From contig CALGIG010000057.1 of assembly GCA_937915865.1 (NCBI GenBank), forward strand, positions 37,509-101,508: a stretch of 64,000 bases of DNA. The letters are read 5' to 3'. The stretch comes from an uncultured Prolixibacteraceae bacterium (GTDB lineage: Bacteria > Bacteroidota > Bacteroidia > Bacteroidales > Prolixibacteraceae). Within the stretch, counting starts at the first letter, position 1; every line of letters starts with the position of its first letter. Positions 52,115-61,919 of this stretch are shown in pieces. Below the pieces are notes generated by a model. It did no database searches. It saw only the letters and a list, made by a program, of their open reading frames with translations, and had not been told where the DNA came from. The position numbers and the translations under genes were made by a program.

Positions 52115-54472
52115 TTATTCATACCTCAGCGCCTCCACCGGATTTCTGGTTGCTGCCTTCCAGCTTTGCCAACTTACGGTTAGTAACGCAATTCCCATCG
52201 CCAACAAACCTGCCAGAGCAAAAACCCACCAACTCAAAGTGGTTTTGTATGCAAAACTTTCGAGCCATTTATTTATGGCATAGTATGCAATGGGCGTGGC
52301 TATTACAAAAGCAACGATTACCCATTTTACAAAGTCGCGGTTGAGCATTATAAGTACTTCAGAAATACGTGCACCGTTCACTTTTCGGATACCTATTTCT
52401 TTAATCCGTTTATTGATAGTTAATGTTGCCATTGCAAACAAGCCCAGGCAGGAAATAAATATGGCAAAGAAGGAGAAGAAGCTAATTAATTGTGAAGCCC
52501 TTTTTTCTTTTATGTATTGTTTCTGTATTTGCGTATCTACAAACTGCACATCAAAGAAAGCGCCGGGGGCTATATCTGCAATGCTCTTTTTTATTGTTCC
52601 AATAAGTCGGGAAACATCTTTTAAGGAGGATACATTAATCCTGATCATCAAAACCTTACATTCATTGTTGTTGCATATTGCCAATGGCGTAATTTGCTGA
52701 TGTAACGAACCAAAATTAAAATCCTTTATCACTCCGATAATTTTATTTTGCCCGTTATCATTCACAAACGCTGCATTCAAAGGATCAGTAAGTCCATACT
52801 TTTTTACAAACGCTTCGTTGACCAAAAAACAGTTTTTATCGGCTGGTCGCGACGGATCAAAATCCCTTCCCTGTAAAATCTGAAGGCCAAGTGTTTGGAC
52901 ATATCCCTCGCTTGCCTGCGTACATTCAAACATGACATGTTTATTTTCTCCATCATTATTCAAATACCTGCCCCATTTTCCAAAGGGTAATCCGAATACA
53001 GCATCGCTGGTAACAAGATGGTCTATCCCTGAAATATCCTTTAACTTCCCGATTATTAAATCTTTTTTACTTTTCAGTTCATCCGGAAGCGGAATATAGA
53101 CTAACTGGTCTTTATCGAACCCAAGCTTACGGGTTTGTATGAAATCCATTTGCCTGTTCAGGAAAAGAGTAGAGATGATTAGTACAATGGAAATTGTAAA
53201 CTGAAAGACCAAAAGCCGATCCCCCCATTTTCCCGAACCAATTTTGGGAGTTTGCCCGTTAAGCAAAATAGAAGTAACCGCCACACGCGAAAATTTAAAC
53301 GACGGATAAGCGCCCGCTACAAAACCAGTCAATACGCCTAACCCAGCAAGTCCGGTGTAAAACCAAGGCTGTTTCAACGGAGAATGTCCCAAAGGACTAT
53401 CCAATAGGTTATTAAAGAAAGGGAAAAAGAGTTCAACGAGAAACATCGCCACTACGGCGGCAACTATACTTATCAAAACCGATTCGGCCATAAACCTGGA
53501 CAACAGTTGCATCTGGTTAGCCCCTCCTATTTTTCGTATGCCATTTTCTTTAAACCGTAAAGCTGAAAGGGCAAGGGTTAGGTTGATGAAGTTGATCACG
53601 GCAATGAGCAATATTACAATGGCAACAAGCATAAATACATATAATTCTGTTTTGTTCCCATGTTTGAAGAGGCGGTCAAATGCACAGTCGGAAGAAAAAT
53701 GTATTTCAGTTAAAGGCCTCAGTAAAAATGTCGATTGTCCATCAGGGAATTGTTTTTTCATTCCCGTATTTATTTTTTCTGCTAAAACACCGGAATTCGA
53801 TTTGGAAACAACGAAAGTATAAAACGAAATACTACGCCAACTATTTGATTCAAAGCCTGAATACTCTGTCCAACAAGAGAAAGGCAAAAGCATATCAAAT
53901 TGCATGGACGAGTTTACCGGCACCTCCTGTAAAACTGCAATCACAGTAAACAGGTTTTTCCCACAGAAGCCCAAGGTTTGGCCAACCGGGTTTTCTTCAC
54001 CGAATAATTTTTTTGCTAAAGTCGCCGTTAATACAACTGAATATTTATTGTTGAAGCCTTCGGTTATGTTGCCGCAAGCCACCGGAAAGGAAAACATCCG
54101 GTAAAATGTAGAATCGACAAAGACAGGATTTTGTACTTCAAAGTTATGGTTGTTTATAGTCACATATTTGGACGTTTTACTCAAATCGGCTATGCGCGTA
54201 GTAAGCTCAATTTCAGAGAAGTTATCTTTCAACCACCCTGTCATCAAACCTGATGTTGCCGGAAGAACACCCAATCGATTATCCCTTCTCTCAACCCGGT
54301 AAATATTTTGGGCATTCTTGTGAAACTTATCGGCCTTTAACTCATTGAACAGGTAAAGCGAAATAAACAACACCAACGTGAATCCAATACTCAATCCCAT
54401 TAAGTTAATAAATGTGGTCAGCTTCTGTTTTTGAAGCCCACGGATGATGGATTTAAAAATTGAATTGTTCAT
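52115..54472 (-). CDS. MacB/FtsX-type ABC permease, array member 3
   Basis: A 785-residue permease (FKSIIRGLQKQKLTTFINLM, then GFTLVLFISLYLFNEL), two periplasmic cores, FtsX blocks ENGIRKIGGANQMQLLSRF and EIGIRKVNGARISEVLIML, tail SWQSWKAATRNPVEALRYE. The 3'-terminal ~300 bp are strikingly similar at DNA level to member 5, including ACTCAAAGTGGTTTTGTATG and the same start of the fragment left at 59632-59700. Substrates are unknown; MacB-like systems act on periplasmic cargo such as peptides or lipoproteins. Confidence 0.88.
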   Translation of the reverse strand: MNNSIFKSIIRGLQKQKLTTFINLMGLSIGFTLVLFISLYLFNELKADKFHKNAQNIYRVERRDNRLGVLPATSGLMTGWLKDNFSEIELTTRIADLSKTSKYVTINNHNFEVQNPVFVDSTFYRMFSFPVACGNITEGFNNKYSVVLTATLAKKLFGEENPVGQTLGFCGKNLFTVIAVLQEVPVNSSMQFDMLLPFSCWTEYSGFESNSWRSISFYTFVVSKSNSGVLAEKINTGMKKQFPDGQSTFLLRPLTEIHFSSDCAFDRLFKHGNKTELYVFMLVAIVILLIAVINFINLTLALSALRFKENGIRKIGGANQMQLLSRFMAESVLISIVAAVVAMFLVELFFPFFNNLLDSPLGHSPLKQPWFYTGLAGLGVLTGFVAGAYPSFKFSRVAVTSILLNGQTPKIGSGKWGDRLLVFQFTISIVLIISTLFLNRQMDFIQTRKLGFDKDQLVYIPLPDELKSKKDLIIGKLKDISGIDHLVTSDAVFGLPFGKWGRYLNNDGENKHVMFECTQASEGYVQTLGLQILQGRDFDPSRPADKNCFLVNEAFVKKYGLTDPLNAAFVNDNGQNKIIGVIKDFNFGSLHQQITPLAICNNNECKVLMIRINVSSLKDVSRLIGTIKKSIADIAPGAFFDVQFVDTQIQKQYIKEKRASQLISFFSFFAIFISCLGLFAMATLTINKRIKEIGIRKVNGARISEVLIMLNRDFVKWVIVAFVIATPIAYYAINKWLESFAYKTTLSWWVFALAGLLAMGIALLTVSWQSWKAATRNPVEALRYE

Positions 54473-54505
54473 GTTTTTTCTCTTTTTATTGCTCTTCCGT
54501 TCATG

Positions 54506-56875
54506 TTATTCATACCTCAATGCCTCAACCGGATTTCTCGTTGCTGCTCTCCAGCTTTGCCAGCTCACAGTCAAAAGGGCTATTCCCAATGCCAATATTC
54601 CGGCCAGTGCGAAAATCCACCAGTTTAAGCTGGTTCTGCATGCAAAGTTTTCGAGCCAGTTGTGCATTATATACCAAGCAATTGGAGTAGCAATTATGAA
54701 AGCTATGATTACCCATTTTCCAATGTCTTTATTGAGCAGGATCATTACTTCCGAAGTTTTGGCCCCATTGACTTTTCTTACCCCTACTTCTTTTCTTCTT
54801 CGTTCAATAATGAATAAGGAGAGTCCGAAAAGCCCAATGCACGAAATAAAAATGGCTATAGAGGTAAAATATTTGAACAACCCTGAAATTTTGACTTCGG
54901 AGTCATAAAGCGTAGCTAACCGATTATCAAAAAAGCCTACCTCGCATAATGATTGTGGAAATATTTTTGACCATGAGCTTTTTATTTTATTGATTGTTTG
55001 TGAGAAATTTTGCGGATTGATCCGGGCAATTATGAATCCGGGATTATTGCTCAATGGCAATAAAAGCATGGGTTCGACTCCACTGTGAAGCGATTCAAAA
55101 TGGAAATCCTCAGTAACACCAACAATCATTCCTTTGTAATAATTCCCGGGCCTGAAAAGTTTGCCAACAGGGTCCTTAAGGTTCATCCGCCTTATTGCTT
55201 CCCGGTTTAAAATAACCGGATAGGTAACTGCGGTATCTACTTTGGTCAAAACTTTTTTATATAAATCGGGAAAATCATTTCCGTCTATTAGTTTAATCCC
55301 CATCGTCTTAAGGTAATTATTGTCAATTTGCATTGCACATATAAGCACTTTGTTCTCAGGATCTTTACCCTCCCAGTTGTGTTCCCATGAAGAGTTCCCG
55401 CCCCAAAAAGGTAATTTGTCGGAGCAGGTATATGATTCAACACCGCTAATTCCACTTAATTCCTGTTTAATTGCTTCGTATTTATTTTTTGATTCGCCGT
55501 TGAGTTCAAGATAGATCAGATTTTCATGATTGTATCCCAAATCGTAATTGTTGATGTATTTTATCTGTTTGGTGATAATGATGGAACTACTGATAAGAAT
55601 GATTGCCAAAACAAACTGAACAACAACGAGCATGCTTCTTAAACTAATCCTTCTTCTTTTATTGTTTGCCGATTTTTTCATGGCAAGAACAGGGTTGATA
55701 GAAGAAAGATACATTGAAGGATAAACAACCGATAAACCCAGTACAATAAGGAGAACTGTCAGCAGCATAATGATCATATTCATATCAAGTAGCTGTTCAA
55801 TGATGATCTTTTTGTTTGAAACAGAGCGGAACAGAGGTAATAACAAGATTACAAAGAATATACATACAAATATGCTAATCAGCATCATTATTCCTTTCTC
55901 AGTTAAAAATTGTCTGGTAATATTTATCTTGTTTGCTCCAAGAGCCTTGCGGATTCCCACTTCAGGACGTCGTTGTTCGGCTTTGCTTATCGAGAGGTTA
56001 ATAAAATTGATTGAAGCAATAAGGATGATAATTAGTCCAATACATAAAAACAGATAGATATATTGAACCCTGTTGCTTTTTCCTGAATACGAATAAAGGT
56101 GTTCATTTTTATAAGGGAATAGGTGCAGTGTGGTGTTTTCTTGTCCCTTATCTTTACAAATGTTGGTGATTTTGGAATTCATAACTTTTGGGTCAATACC
56201 TTTTGCAAGCAATATATTTGTTGTTGGCCAGTTATCTCCCCATTGGGTGAACTCTACGCCCCACGATTTCATAAAGTCGTTTGGAATAAGCGCTTTAAAA
56301 TTGAGAGTGGTATTACCCGTTGGTGTTGCTATTATTGCCCCAACGGTATAAGAAACCTGACTGTTGATGGTGAGTATCTTCCCTATTGCTGGTTCATTTC
56401 CAAAAAAGAGTTGGGCCAGTTCTTTTGTAATGATCATTTTATCAGATGATAAAAGGGTATTTGGGTCACCTTCAATTATTTTGAAAGAAAAAATATCTAA
56501 AAAATTATTGTCGACACAAATAACAGGGCCCTGCTTATATTCTTTGTCCCCATATTTCATCAATTGATCCCATATATTTACATAGGTTGTTGCTTTTTCA
56601 ATCTCGGGATAACTTTTGACTAATTCCTGACCTAATGGAAAGGGTGTGCAGTTGGTAAACAATTCCTGTCCTTCAGAATATTGCTGGTGTTCATAAACTG
56701 TATAAATCCGGTCAAGATTTTTATGAGATTTGTCAAAGCTTAGTTCATCGACTACCCAAAAAAGGATTAAAACGACAACGGCAAGGCCAAGTGCAAGCCC
56801 TGATATATTGATAATTGAATAGATGCCGTTTTTGAGGATATTTCTTATACCAAGAATAACATTGTGGAGATTCAT
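54506..56875 (-). CDS. MacB/FtsX-type ABC permease, array member 2
   Basis: A 789-residue permease (VILGIRNILKNGIYSIINIS, GLAVVVLILFWVVDELSF), two periplasmic cores, FtsX blocks EVGIRKALGANKINITRQFL and EVGVRKVNGAKTSEVMILL, tail TVSWQSWRAATRNPVEALRYE. It is 33 bp from member 3 and 70 bp from member 1. The five genes share polarity and short gaps, so one transcript is likely. Confidence 0.88.
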   Translation of the reverse strand: MNLHNVILGIRNILKNGIYSIINISGLALGLAVVVLILFWVVDELSFDKSHKNLDRIYTVYEHQQYSEGQELFTNCTPFPLGQELVKSYPEIEKATTYVNIWDQLMKYGDKEYKQGPVICVDNNFLDIFSFKIIEGDPNTLLSSDKMIITKELAQLFFGNEPAIGKILTINSQVSYTVGAIIATPTGNTTLNFKALIPNDFMKSWGVEFTQWGDNWPTTNILLAKGIDPKVMNSKITNICKDKGQENTTLHLFPYKNEHLYSYSGKSNRVQYIYLFLCIGLIIILIASINFINLSISKAEQRRPEVGIRKALGANKINITRQFLTEKGIMMLISIFVCIFFVILLLPLFRSVSNKKIIIEQLLDMNMIIMLLTVLLIVLGLSVVYPSMYLSSINPVLAMKKSANNKRRRISLRSMLVVVQFVLAIILISSSIIITKQIKYINNYDLGYNHENLIYLELNGESKNKYEAIKQELSGISGVESYTCSDKLPFWGGNSSWEHNWEGKDPENKVLICAMQIDNNYLKTMGIKLIDGNDFPDLYKKVLTKVDTAVTYPVILNREAIRRMNLKDPVGKLFRPGNYYKGMIVGVTEDFHFESLHSGVEPMLLLPLSNNPGFIIARINPQNFSQTINKIKSSWSKIFPQSLCEVGFFDNRLATLYDSEVKISGLFKYFTSIAIFISCIGLFGLSLFIIERRRKEVGVRKVNGAKTSEVMILLNKDIGKWVIIAFIIATPIAWYIMHNWLENFACRTSLNWWIFALAGILALGIALLTVSWQSWRAATRNPVEALRYE

Positions 56876-56945
56876 ATTCTGTGTTTTATGGTTGTTTATA
56901 TTTCTGAACCTTTATCATGCTTCGGTTTGTAATTTTTAATATTTG

Positions 56946-59309
56946 TTATTCATACCTCAACGCTTCCACCGGGTTTCTGGTTGCTGCCCGCCAGCTTTGC
57001 CAGCTCACCGTCAAAAGGGCGATTCCCAATGCCAGAACTCCTGCCAATACAAAAATCCACAACGAGATAGTAGTTCGGTTTTCGATATCCTGTAGCAACC
57101 TCGAAACAATAAGCCAGGCAACCGGGCTGGCAACAACAAAAGCAATAACGACCAATCGCAGAAAGGTGCTGTTTAGCATCAACACGATTTCGGAACTTTG
57201 GGCCCCGTTCACTTTCCTGATTCCAATTTCTTTTATCCTGGATTGTATGGTGTGGTAAGCCAGTGCAACAAGGCCAATAACCGACAACAAAAGCGAAATA
57301 AAACTGCCAAAATTAAAAGCGCTGTTTATCTGCTTGATTTCATTGATGTACCCGTTTAGTTCAACATCGGTAAAACTATATTCGAACGGAAATTCAGGAG
57401 AAAATTTCCCGATTGTTTTTTCGATTTTGGAAATTGTCTCACTTATGTCGTTTGGGCTTACACTCACAAACAGGTATTTTGTAAATCCCTGGTTGTTGGG
57501 GTGGGCCGACAATATCATTGGCTTAACTCTGTTGAACATATAATTGTTCTGGAAGTCTTTCACAACCCCGATAATGGTATTCTGTTTTCCCCAGAAATTG
57601 ACCTGTTTCCCAACAGGATTCTCGTAACCCAACTGTTTTGCTGCCGATTCGTTTATAATCACACCTTTCAGCTCTTCCTGCCTGTCTCTTGTAAATTCGT
57701 CGCCCAAAGCCATTTTCATCCGGAAGGTTTGTGTAAAGCCTTCGGAAACGATAATAAAACCAAAAGATTCGTCGTGCCGCTCGCTTTTGTCGTCAATCCA
57801 TACAACCCCACTGTTGTTTGGCACGCCGGCAGGCATCGACGAAGCCGCGCTAACATTCCTAACCGATGATATTTTCATCAACTCGTCCTTCAAGCCCTGG
57901 AAATTTTGCTTTAGTTTGTTGTTGAAAGGTAATTGCATCACCAGCTTATTATCGAACCCCAGAGGCAGGTCTTTCATGAAACGATATTGCCTGCCAACCA
58001 TTAATGTGGTGATGATAAGTAAAATAGAAACGGCAAACTGGAATGTGATGACTACATTTTTGCTTTGTATCCCCGAAATGTTTTTTTTGCCCTTGTGGAA
58101 AAGGGAAAGCGGCCTGATTCCTGATAAAATAAACGAAGGGTAAAAACCCGAAAGGAATGTCACCACAATCCAGAGCAAAACGCTGCCTGAAATAAACAAA
58201 CCCATATTGTCATTTAAAAAGGGAAGGATGTCGGAAGCTATCAGTTTTCGAATGATCGGGACTCCGGCAAAAGAAAACACAATGCCTAAAAGGACCGCTA
58301 CAAAACAGATCAACGCCGTTTCGAGCATAAACTGGCGTCGGATCAGGTTAACGCTCGCGCCCGAGATTTTTTTAAGCGCTATTTCCGAGGTCCGCTTTTG
58401 CACCATTGAGGTTGACATGTTTACATAGTTCGTTATGCTGATGGCAAGCACCACCAAACTAATGAATATCAGCAGGTAGAGCGGTCTTTTATTGTAATAC
58501 AACCGGCGTTCGGTAATGGGCAAAACCGAAAGGGTCAACTGATCAGGATTACGAATTTGCTCCGGGGCAATTTCGCTGTAGAAATGCTCTATTTTGGCAT
58601 TAAAAGATTTATAACCGACCGATTTTCTTAACTTAAATAAAGGCTGGCCATTGCTGTTCCAGCCGTTGAGTTCCGATTCTGAGCGCAAAGTAGTGATGGG
58701 CGCAAGCATCGAAAAGTTAAAAGTTACATAGGGCGGGATGTCAACCACTCCGGTAACATTGAAAACGTGGTCCGAATTTAATGTCAATGTTTTCCCCAGA
58801 GCGGGCTGGTCGCCAAAATATTTCCTGGCAGTTTCTTTTGATAGCACAATCGAATTAGGCTCTTTAAGCGCATCTGCCGCAGTGCCTTCAATAAACGGGA
58901 ATTGTATAATCCTGAAAAGGTTATTGTCGGCCAGGTAAAACTCCGGTTCGTTGAAACTTAAAACATCCTTCTTTCCTGAGGGTTGGCAGGATACAATGCA
59001 ATTACTGAATGAACTGTAATTCTCTGTCCGGGCAAAATATTCAATTTCGGGGAAATGCGCTGCAAGCATTGGCGAAAGGGTGTATGCAATGGTTGTATTC
59101 CCCAAAGGCGAATCCGGGCTTTTTTGGACCAGGTAAAATATCCGTTCACTATCCGGGATTTTGCTGTTGTACGAAAGTTCTTTAAACGCATGTGTAAAAA
59201 CAAGTATGGCACACGCAAATCCAATGGCCAATCCCAAAACATTAATAATTGTAAACCCTTTGTTTTGCTTCAGATAGCGAAATGTATTCATTATAAAATT
59301 CAAAACCAT
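56946..59309 (-). CDS. MacB/FtsX-type ABC permease, array member 1 (first of operon)
   Basis: A 787-residue permease (MVLNFIMNTFRYLKQNKGFT, IINVLGLAIGFACAILVF), two periplasmic cores, FtsX blocks EIALKKISGASVNLIRRQFM and EIGIRKVNGAQSSEIVLML, tail SWQSWRAATRNPVEALRYE. An internal ATG (59291, MNTFRYLKQNK) is an alternative start. An 81-bp segment repeated upstream of the M23 gene lies 77 bp before the start, so the operon's upstream control region appears to be a duplicate. Confidence 0.88.
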   Translation of the reverse strand: MVLNFIMNTFRYLKQNKGFTIINVLGLAIGFACAILVFTHAFKELSYNSKIPDSERIFYLVQKSPDSPLGNTTIAYTLSPMLAAHFPEIEYFARTENYSSFSNCIVSCQPSGKKDVLSFNEPEFYLADNNLFRIIQFPFIEGTAADALKEPNSIVLSKETARKYFGDQPALGKTLTLNSDHVFNVTGVVDIPPYVTFNFSMLAPITTLRSESELNGWNSNGQPLFKLRKSVGYKSFNAKIEHFYSEIAPEQIRNPDQLTLSVLPITERRLYYNKRPLYLLIFISLVVLAISITNYVNMSTSMVQKRTSEIALKKISGASVNLIRRQFMLETALICFVAVLLGIVFSFAGVPIIRKLIASDILPFLNDNMGLFISGSVLLWIVVTFLSGFYPSFILSGIRPLSLFHKGKKNISGIQSKNVVITFQFAVSILLIITTLMVGRQYRFMKDLPLGFDNKLVMQLPFNNKLKQNFQGLKDELMKISSVRNVSAASSMPAGVPNNSGVVWIDDKSERHDESFGFIIVSEGFTQTFRMKMALGDEFTRDRQEELKGVIINESAAKQLGYENPVGKQVNFWGKQNTIIGVVKDFQNNYMFNRVKPMILSAHPNNQGFTKYLFVSVSPNDISETISKIEKTIGKFSPEFPFEYSFTDVELNGYINEIKQINSAFNFGSFISLLLSVIGLVALAYHTIQSRIKEIGIRKVNGAQSSEIVLMLNSTFLRLVVIAFVVASPVAWLIVSRLLQDIENRTTISLWIFVLAGVLALGIALLTVSWQSWRAATRNPVEALRYE

Positions 59310-59385
59310 GGCATTGTATTTTTAGGAGTTTCTATTTTATTAGCAATTGTAAGAACTTTGTTTTTCCTGAATTCCATCATAATTT

Positions 59386-59466
59386 CATGGGTGTAAATTT
59401 TTGTTTAACGCCTTAAAATCTGCGTATTAACATTTTATTTTAGTCGAACAATCCAACGCATGGAAT
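59386..59466. repeat. 81-bp direct repeat, copy A (partner at 60488-60568)
   Basis: The segment runs from CATGGGTG through TTTTGTTTAACGCCTTAAAA and TAGTCGAACAATCCAACGCA to TGGAAT. It is nearly identical, same orientation, to 60488-60568. In the partner it includes the M23 start codon and its 5' flank; here the matching ATG opens a frame that stops after three codons. It therefore looks like a copied promoter and start region. Confidence 0.85.
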
Positions 59467-59475
59467 TGAGCTTGC

Positions 59476-59567
59476 GAATTGAAGCGAAGCGAATAGCCAT
59501 TTATTCGCTTCGCGGATTTCCGCTTCGCTCCAATTCATTTTTGGTTTGTCTCGCCTTAGGCGAGACG
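59476..59567. repeat. Palindrome cluster between the array and the M23 gene
   Basis: An AATTGAAGCGAAGCG block (starting about 59477) is inversely repeated as CGCTTCGCTCCAATT (to about 59536). A perfect GTCTCGCC-TTA-GGCGAGAC hairpin lies at 59549-59567, and a further AATCCTGA...TCAGGATT pair follows (about 59591-59622). These resemble REP-type intergenic repeats and could end transcripts of the M23 gene. Confidence 0.6.
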
Positions 59568-59631
59568 GCTATTTCTACCCATCGTTTTTTAATCCTGACA
59601 AGTTTAAAACCCTATCAGGATTAAACGCAAA

Positions 59632-59700
59632 CTATTCATACCTCAGCGCTTTCGCCGGGTTTCTGGTTGCTGCCTTCCAGCTTTGCCAACTTACTGTTAA
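59632..59700 (-). pseudogene. Last 22 codons of a sixth MacB/FtsX permease
   Basis: Read on the minus strand from 59700, the DNA encodes LTVSWQSWKAATRNPAKALR-YE and a stop, the conserved C-terminus of the array permeases. Nothing permease-like precedes it; the M23 peptidase gene runs straight into it in another frame. All but the final 69 bp of this copy have been lost. Confidence 0.88.
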
Positions 59701-60490
59701 TTTGCCAGTATGTTTTACATCGAAAAAAGGATGTCGAACCACACATAGCTGTTTTGCGGGATATCTTTAAAAGATGCTGTTTGAAAAATTCCGATGGATT
59801 AATGAAATATTCATCCAGTTCTTCGCGGCTCATGCACAACCAACTGGCACAACTGAAGTCGTCTATCCTTTTTTTAATCTCTAAATGCAGATGGTCGAAA
59901 TTCCCCCCATATTTAAGAGCTTCGCTTTTGGTGTAAAGCACACCAATTATAGTCGAATCGTCTACTGTTTTTCCACGCTCTGTGTATATTTCTTTCAGGT
60001 GGATGTATGAACTGTAAATTACAGAACCATCCTTGAGTTTATGCTTTATTATAACAGTCTTTACCGGAGCTTCCTGGTTGATAAAACATACAACACCTTT
60101 AGAAACTGCGTAAACATCAAGTTTGCTTTTTTTGTCAGCCGGAACAATGTCGATCCCCGAATGCTCATGTCCTTTTACTCGGGTTGAACGATATGCCCCA
60201 AAGCCGCTGATAAAATTGATATTGTTTAAATCGGACCGATTGGGCAAACCGAAAGGTAAGCGCCATGTCTCTGCCAAATCGGCGGGTTCAACCTCTACAT
60301 ACAGTGGTTTTAAAAGTTGACTGTACTTTTTAATACTGTCCGACTGGAAAACTTCATGATTCTGTTTTGAGGGAGTTTGAACTGCTCCGGCATTTTTTTT
60401 CACAACACTGATGCTGTTGCTTGTTTTTGAGGTGCAGGAACAATTGGCTACCACGAAAAAAATAATAAGGAATATAAAATATTTATTCAT
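59636..60490 (-). CDS. M23-family (LytM-type) peptidase lipoprotein with aberrant C-terminus
   Basis: A 284-residue protein. The N-terminus (MNKYFIFLIIFFVVANCSC) looks like a lipoprotein signal with acylation at Cys17. The M23 zinc motifs HSGIDI (H-x3-D) and DHLHLEI (HxH) are present, so a LytM-type endopeptidase fold is likely, acting on peptidoglycan or another periplasmic peptide. The last ~21 residues (NSKLAKLEGSNQKPGESAEV) are out-of-frame translation of the permease remnant at 59632-59700, so the natural C-terminus has probably been replaced. The upstream flank is the 81-bp repeat copy B. Confidence 0.82.
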   Translation of the reverse strand: MNKYFIFLIIFFVVANCSCTSKTSNSISVVKKNAGAVQTPSKQNHEVFQSDSIKKYSQLLKPLYVEVEPADLAETWRLPFGLPNRSDLNNINFISGFGAYRSTRVKGHEHSGIDIVPADKKSKLDVYAVSKGVVCFINQEAPVKTVIIKHKLKDGSVIYSSYIHLKEIYTERGKTVDDSTIIGVLYTKSEALKYGGNFDHLHLEIKKRIDDFSCASWLCMSREELDEYFINPSEFFKQHLLKISRKTAMCGSTSFFRCKTYWQINSKLAKLEGSNQKPGESAEV

Positions 60491-60568
60491 GTGTATATAT
60501 TTTTGTTTAACACCTTAAAATCTGCGTATTAGCATTTTCTTTTAGTCGAACAATCCAACACATGGAAT
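60488..60568. repeat. 81-bp direct repeat, copy B (partner at 59386-59466)
   Basis: This copy contains the M23 peptidase start codon (60488-60490) and 78 bp of its upstream region. It is the same length as copy A with only scattered substitutions. The two copies bracket the M23 gene and the permease remnant. Confidence 0.85.
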
Positions 60569-61550
60569 AACCATTTGTATATTTCCGTTTTGTGCGGACC
60601 TTGAAAATAACTGGCTATTTCATCAGAAAATAATATGCTTTTAATTGCCTGATAGCCTGTCCCGATAAATATCGGAAGAACTCACATGTTGCTGAAAATT
60701 ATCTCCAACCGTGTTTGTGTTCGTAAGCTGTTCGTTTCATATAGTAAACTTTCCTTTGAATTTTCTATTGAAAACGTTCCTCTGCCGACTTCCAAAAAGC
60801 AAAACAATCGCCAAATTGAGCAAACCTACAAACGCTTTGAATTGCTGTGGCCAATTTTGGTCGAAGGATGTCCGTACAGCTTAAAATCCATGATTTTCAT
60901 CAACCCTTTTTATCCACCATATTTATACCAAATAAATAAAATGCTATAGATGAGTGTATTAGATTTTACTGAAACTTTTTTACTGTCAATCTTTTTTACG
61001 TTGGGTGTATATTTATTTGGCAAACTTTAACTCCAGATGAAACAGTACTGCTTCTTCAAATGAATGGATGACGCCACGGTAACAATTTTCAAGGTGGAGG
61101 CACAAAAGGCCATGTAAATATTGTAGAGAAAGTCACTTTTTATGGTATGGAGTTACAGATGTACACATCTAATATTCAATAAATTAATAACCATATTTAT
61201 ATACCAATAAACGTGCCTTCTGTATTGTTTTTCTCCGAAGGTTCCGCAATACAAAATACTGCGCTGATAGCTTTATTGCCGAACCATACAAATATTCAAG
61301 GCTGGAATAACCTGAAGTATTATTGTCTTCCCGGTGGATAGCAGGATGGTTGGGATAGGATTGATACCTGGGACCATCCGGTAAGTTTCAAAATGACATC
61401 ATTTTGTATATCAGAATGTTTAACCCCTTTAGAAAAACAGTTGCCTGGTACAAGCTTTGAATTAAGCAGGAGCGATGCATCGAGACTCTCTTTTCGTTAT
61501 GGTGTGCATGGAGTGATATATATTTTCATTTTATGAATCCCCGCTACCGG
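60569..61550. other. Decayed DNA; possible degenerate coding fragment at about 60970-61536
   Basis: No intact gene is visible. One plus-strand frame, though interrupted by several stops (for example at about 61069, 61180 and 61336), keeps protein-like runs: TPDETVLLLQMNG, GNNFQGGGTKGHVNIVEKV, then VLFFSEGSAIQNTALIALLP and SFCISECLTPLEKQLPGTSF. The pattern suggests an old pseudogene whose family I do not recognise. A CCGATA-AA-TATCGG palindrome lies near 60661-60674. Confidence 0.25.
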
Positions 61551-61581
61551 GCGATTGTATCGCGTGGTTAATGAAATGAAT
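61551..61581 (+). repeat. 31-bp motif repeated at 61801-61831 before the recombinase
   Basis: TATCGCGTGGTTAATGAAAT at the core recurs as TACCGTGTGGCTTATGAAAT (61808-61827), with about 25 of 31 bases shared in direct orientation, 250 bp apart. Both copies lie upstream of the recombinase gene. They may be recombinase-binding or attachment-type sites, or remains of repeated cassette ends. Confidence 0.45.
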
Positions 61582-61919
61582 AATTGTAAAAATGTAACTT
61601 GATACAATTGTGCGCCACTGGAAGCATGAGTTGTATGCTCAAGCCGGAGCGGCTTTTCCTTTTTCAATCGGTGAAAAGGATGTAAAAATCCTGTCGAAAC
61701 AAATCCTCGTCCAGTCGTTTTGACGGCCTCTGCACTCACTTCGATCAATACTTACTCCAGCCATTTGCTTCATAATTGACCTGATTCGCCCTTGCCAATG
61801 TCGACTGTACCGTGTGGCTTATGAAATGAATCTGGCAACAAAAATTTTTGGATTTCAGTACGTTATTGATAGCAATAAATAAGAATGAATTTGTTAAATT
61901 TGAAAAACTAAAATTCTGA
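61582..61919. other. Upstream region of the recombinase, no gene
   Basis: Only short, non-protein-like frames occur here. The segment contains the second copy of the 31-bp motif (61801-61831). I find no clear TAnnTTTG element within the last 100 bp before the recombinase ATG. Confidence 0.35.

Noticed and set aside
60686..60949. An 87-codon plus-strand gene
   Set aside because: Composition is not protein-like, there is no known motif, and it sits in decayed DNA next to interrupted frames.
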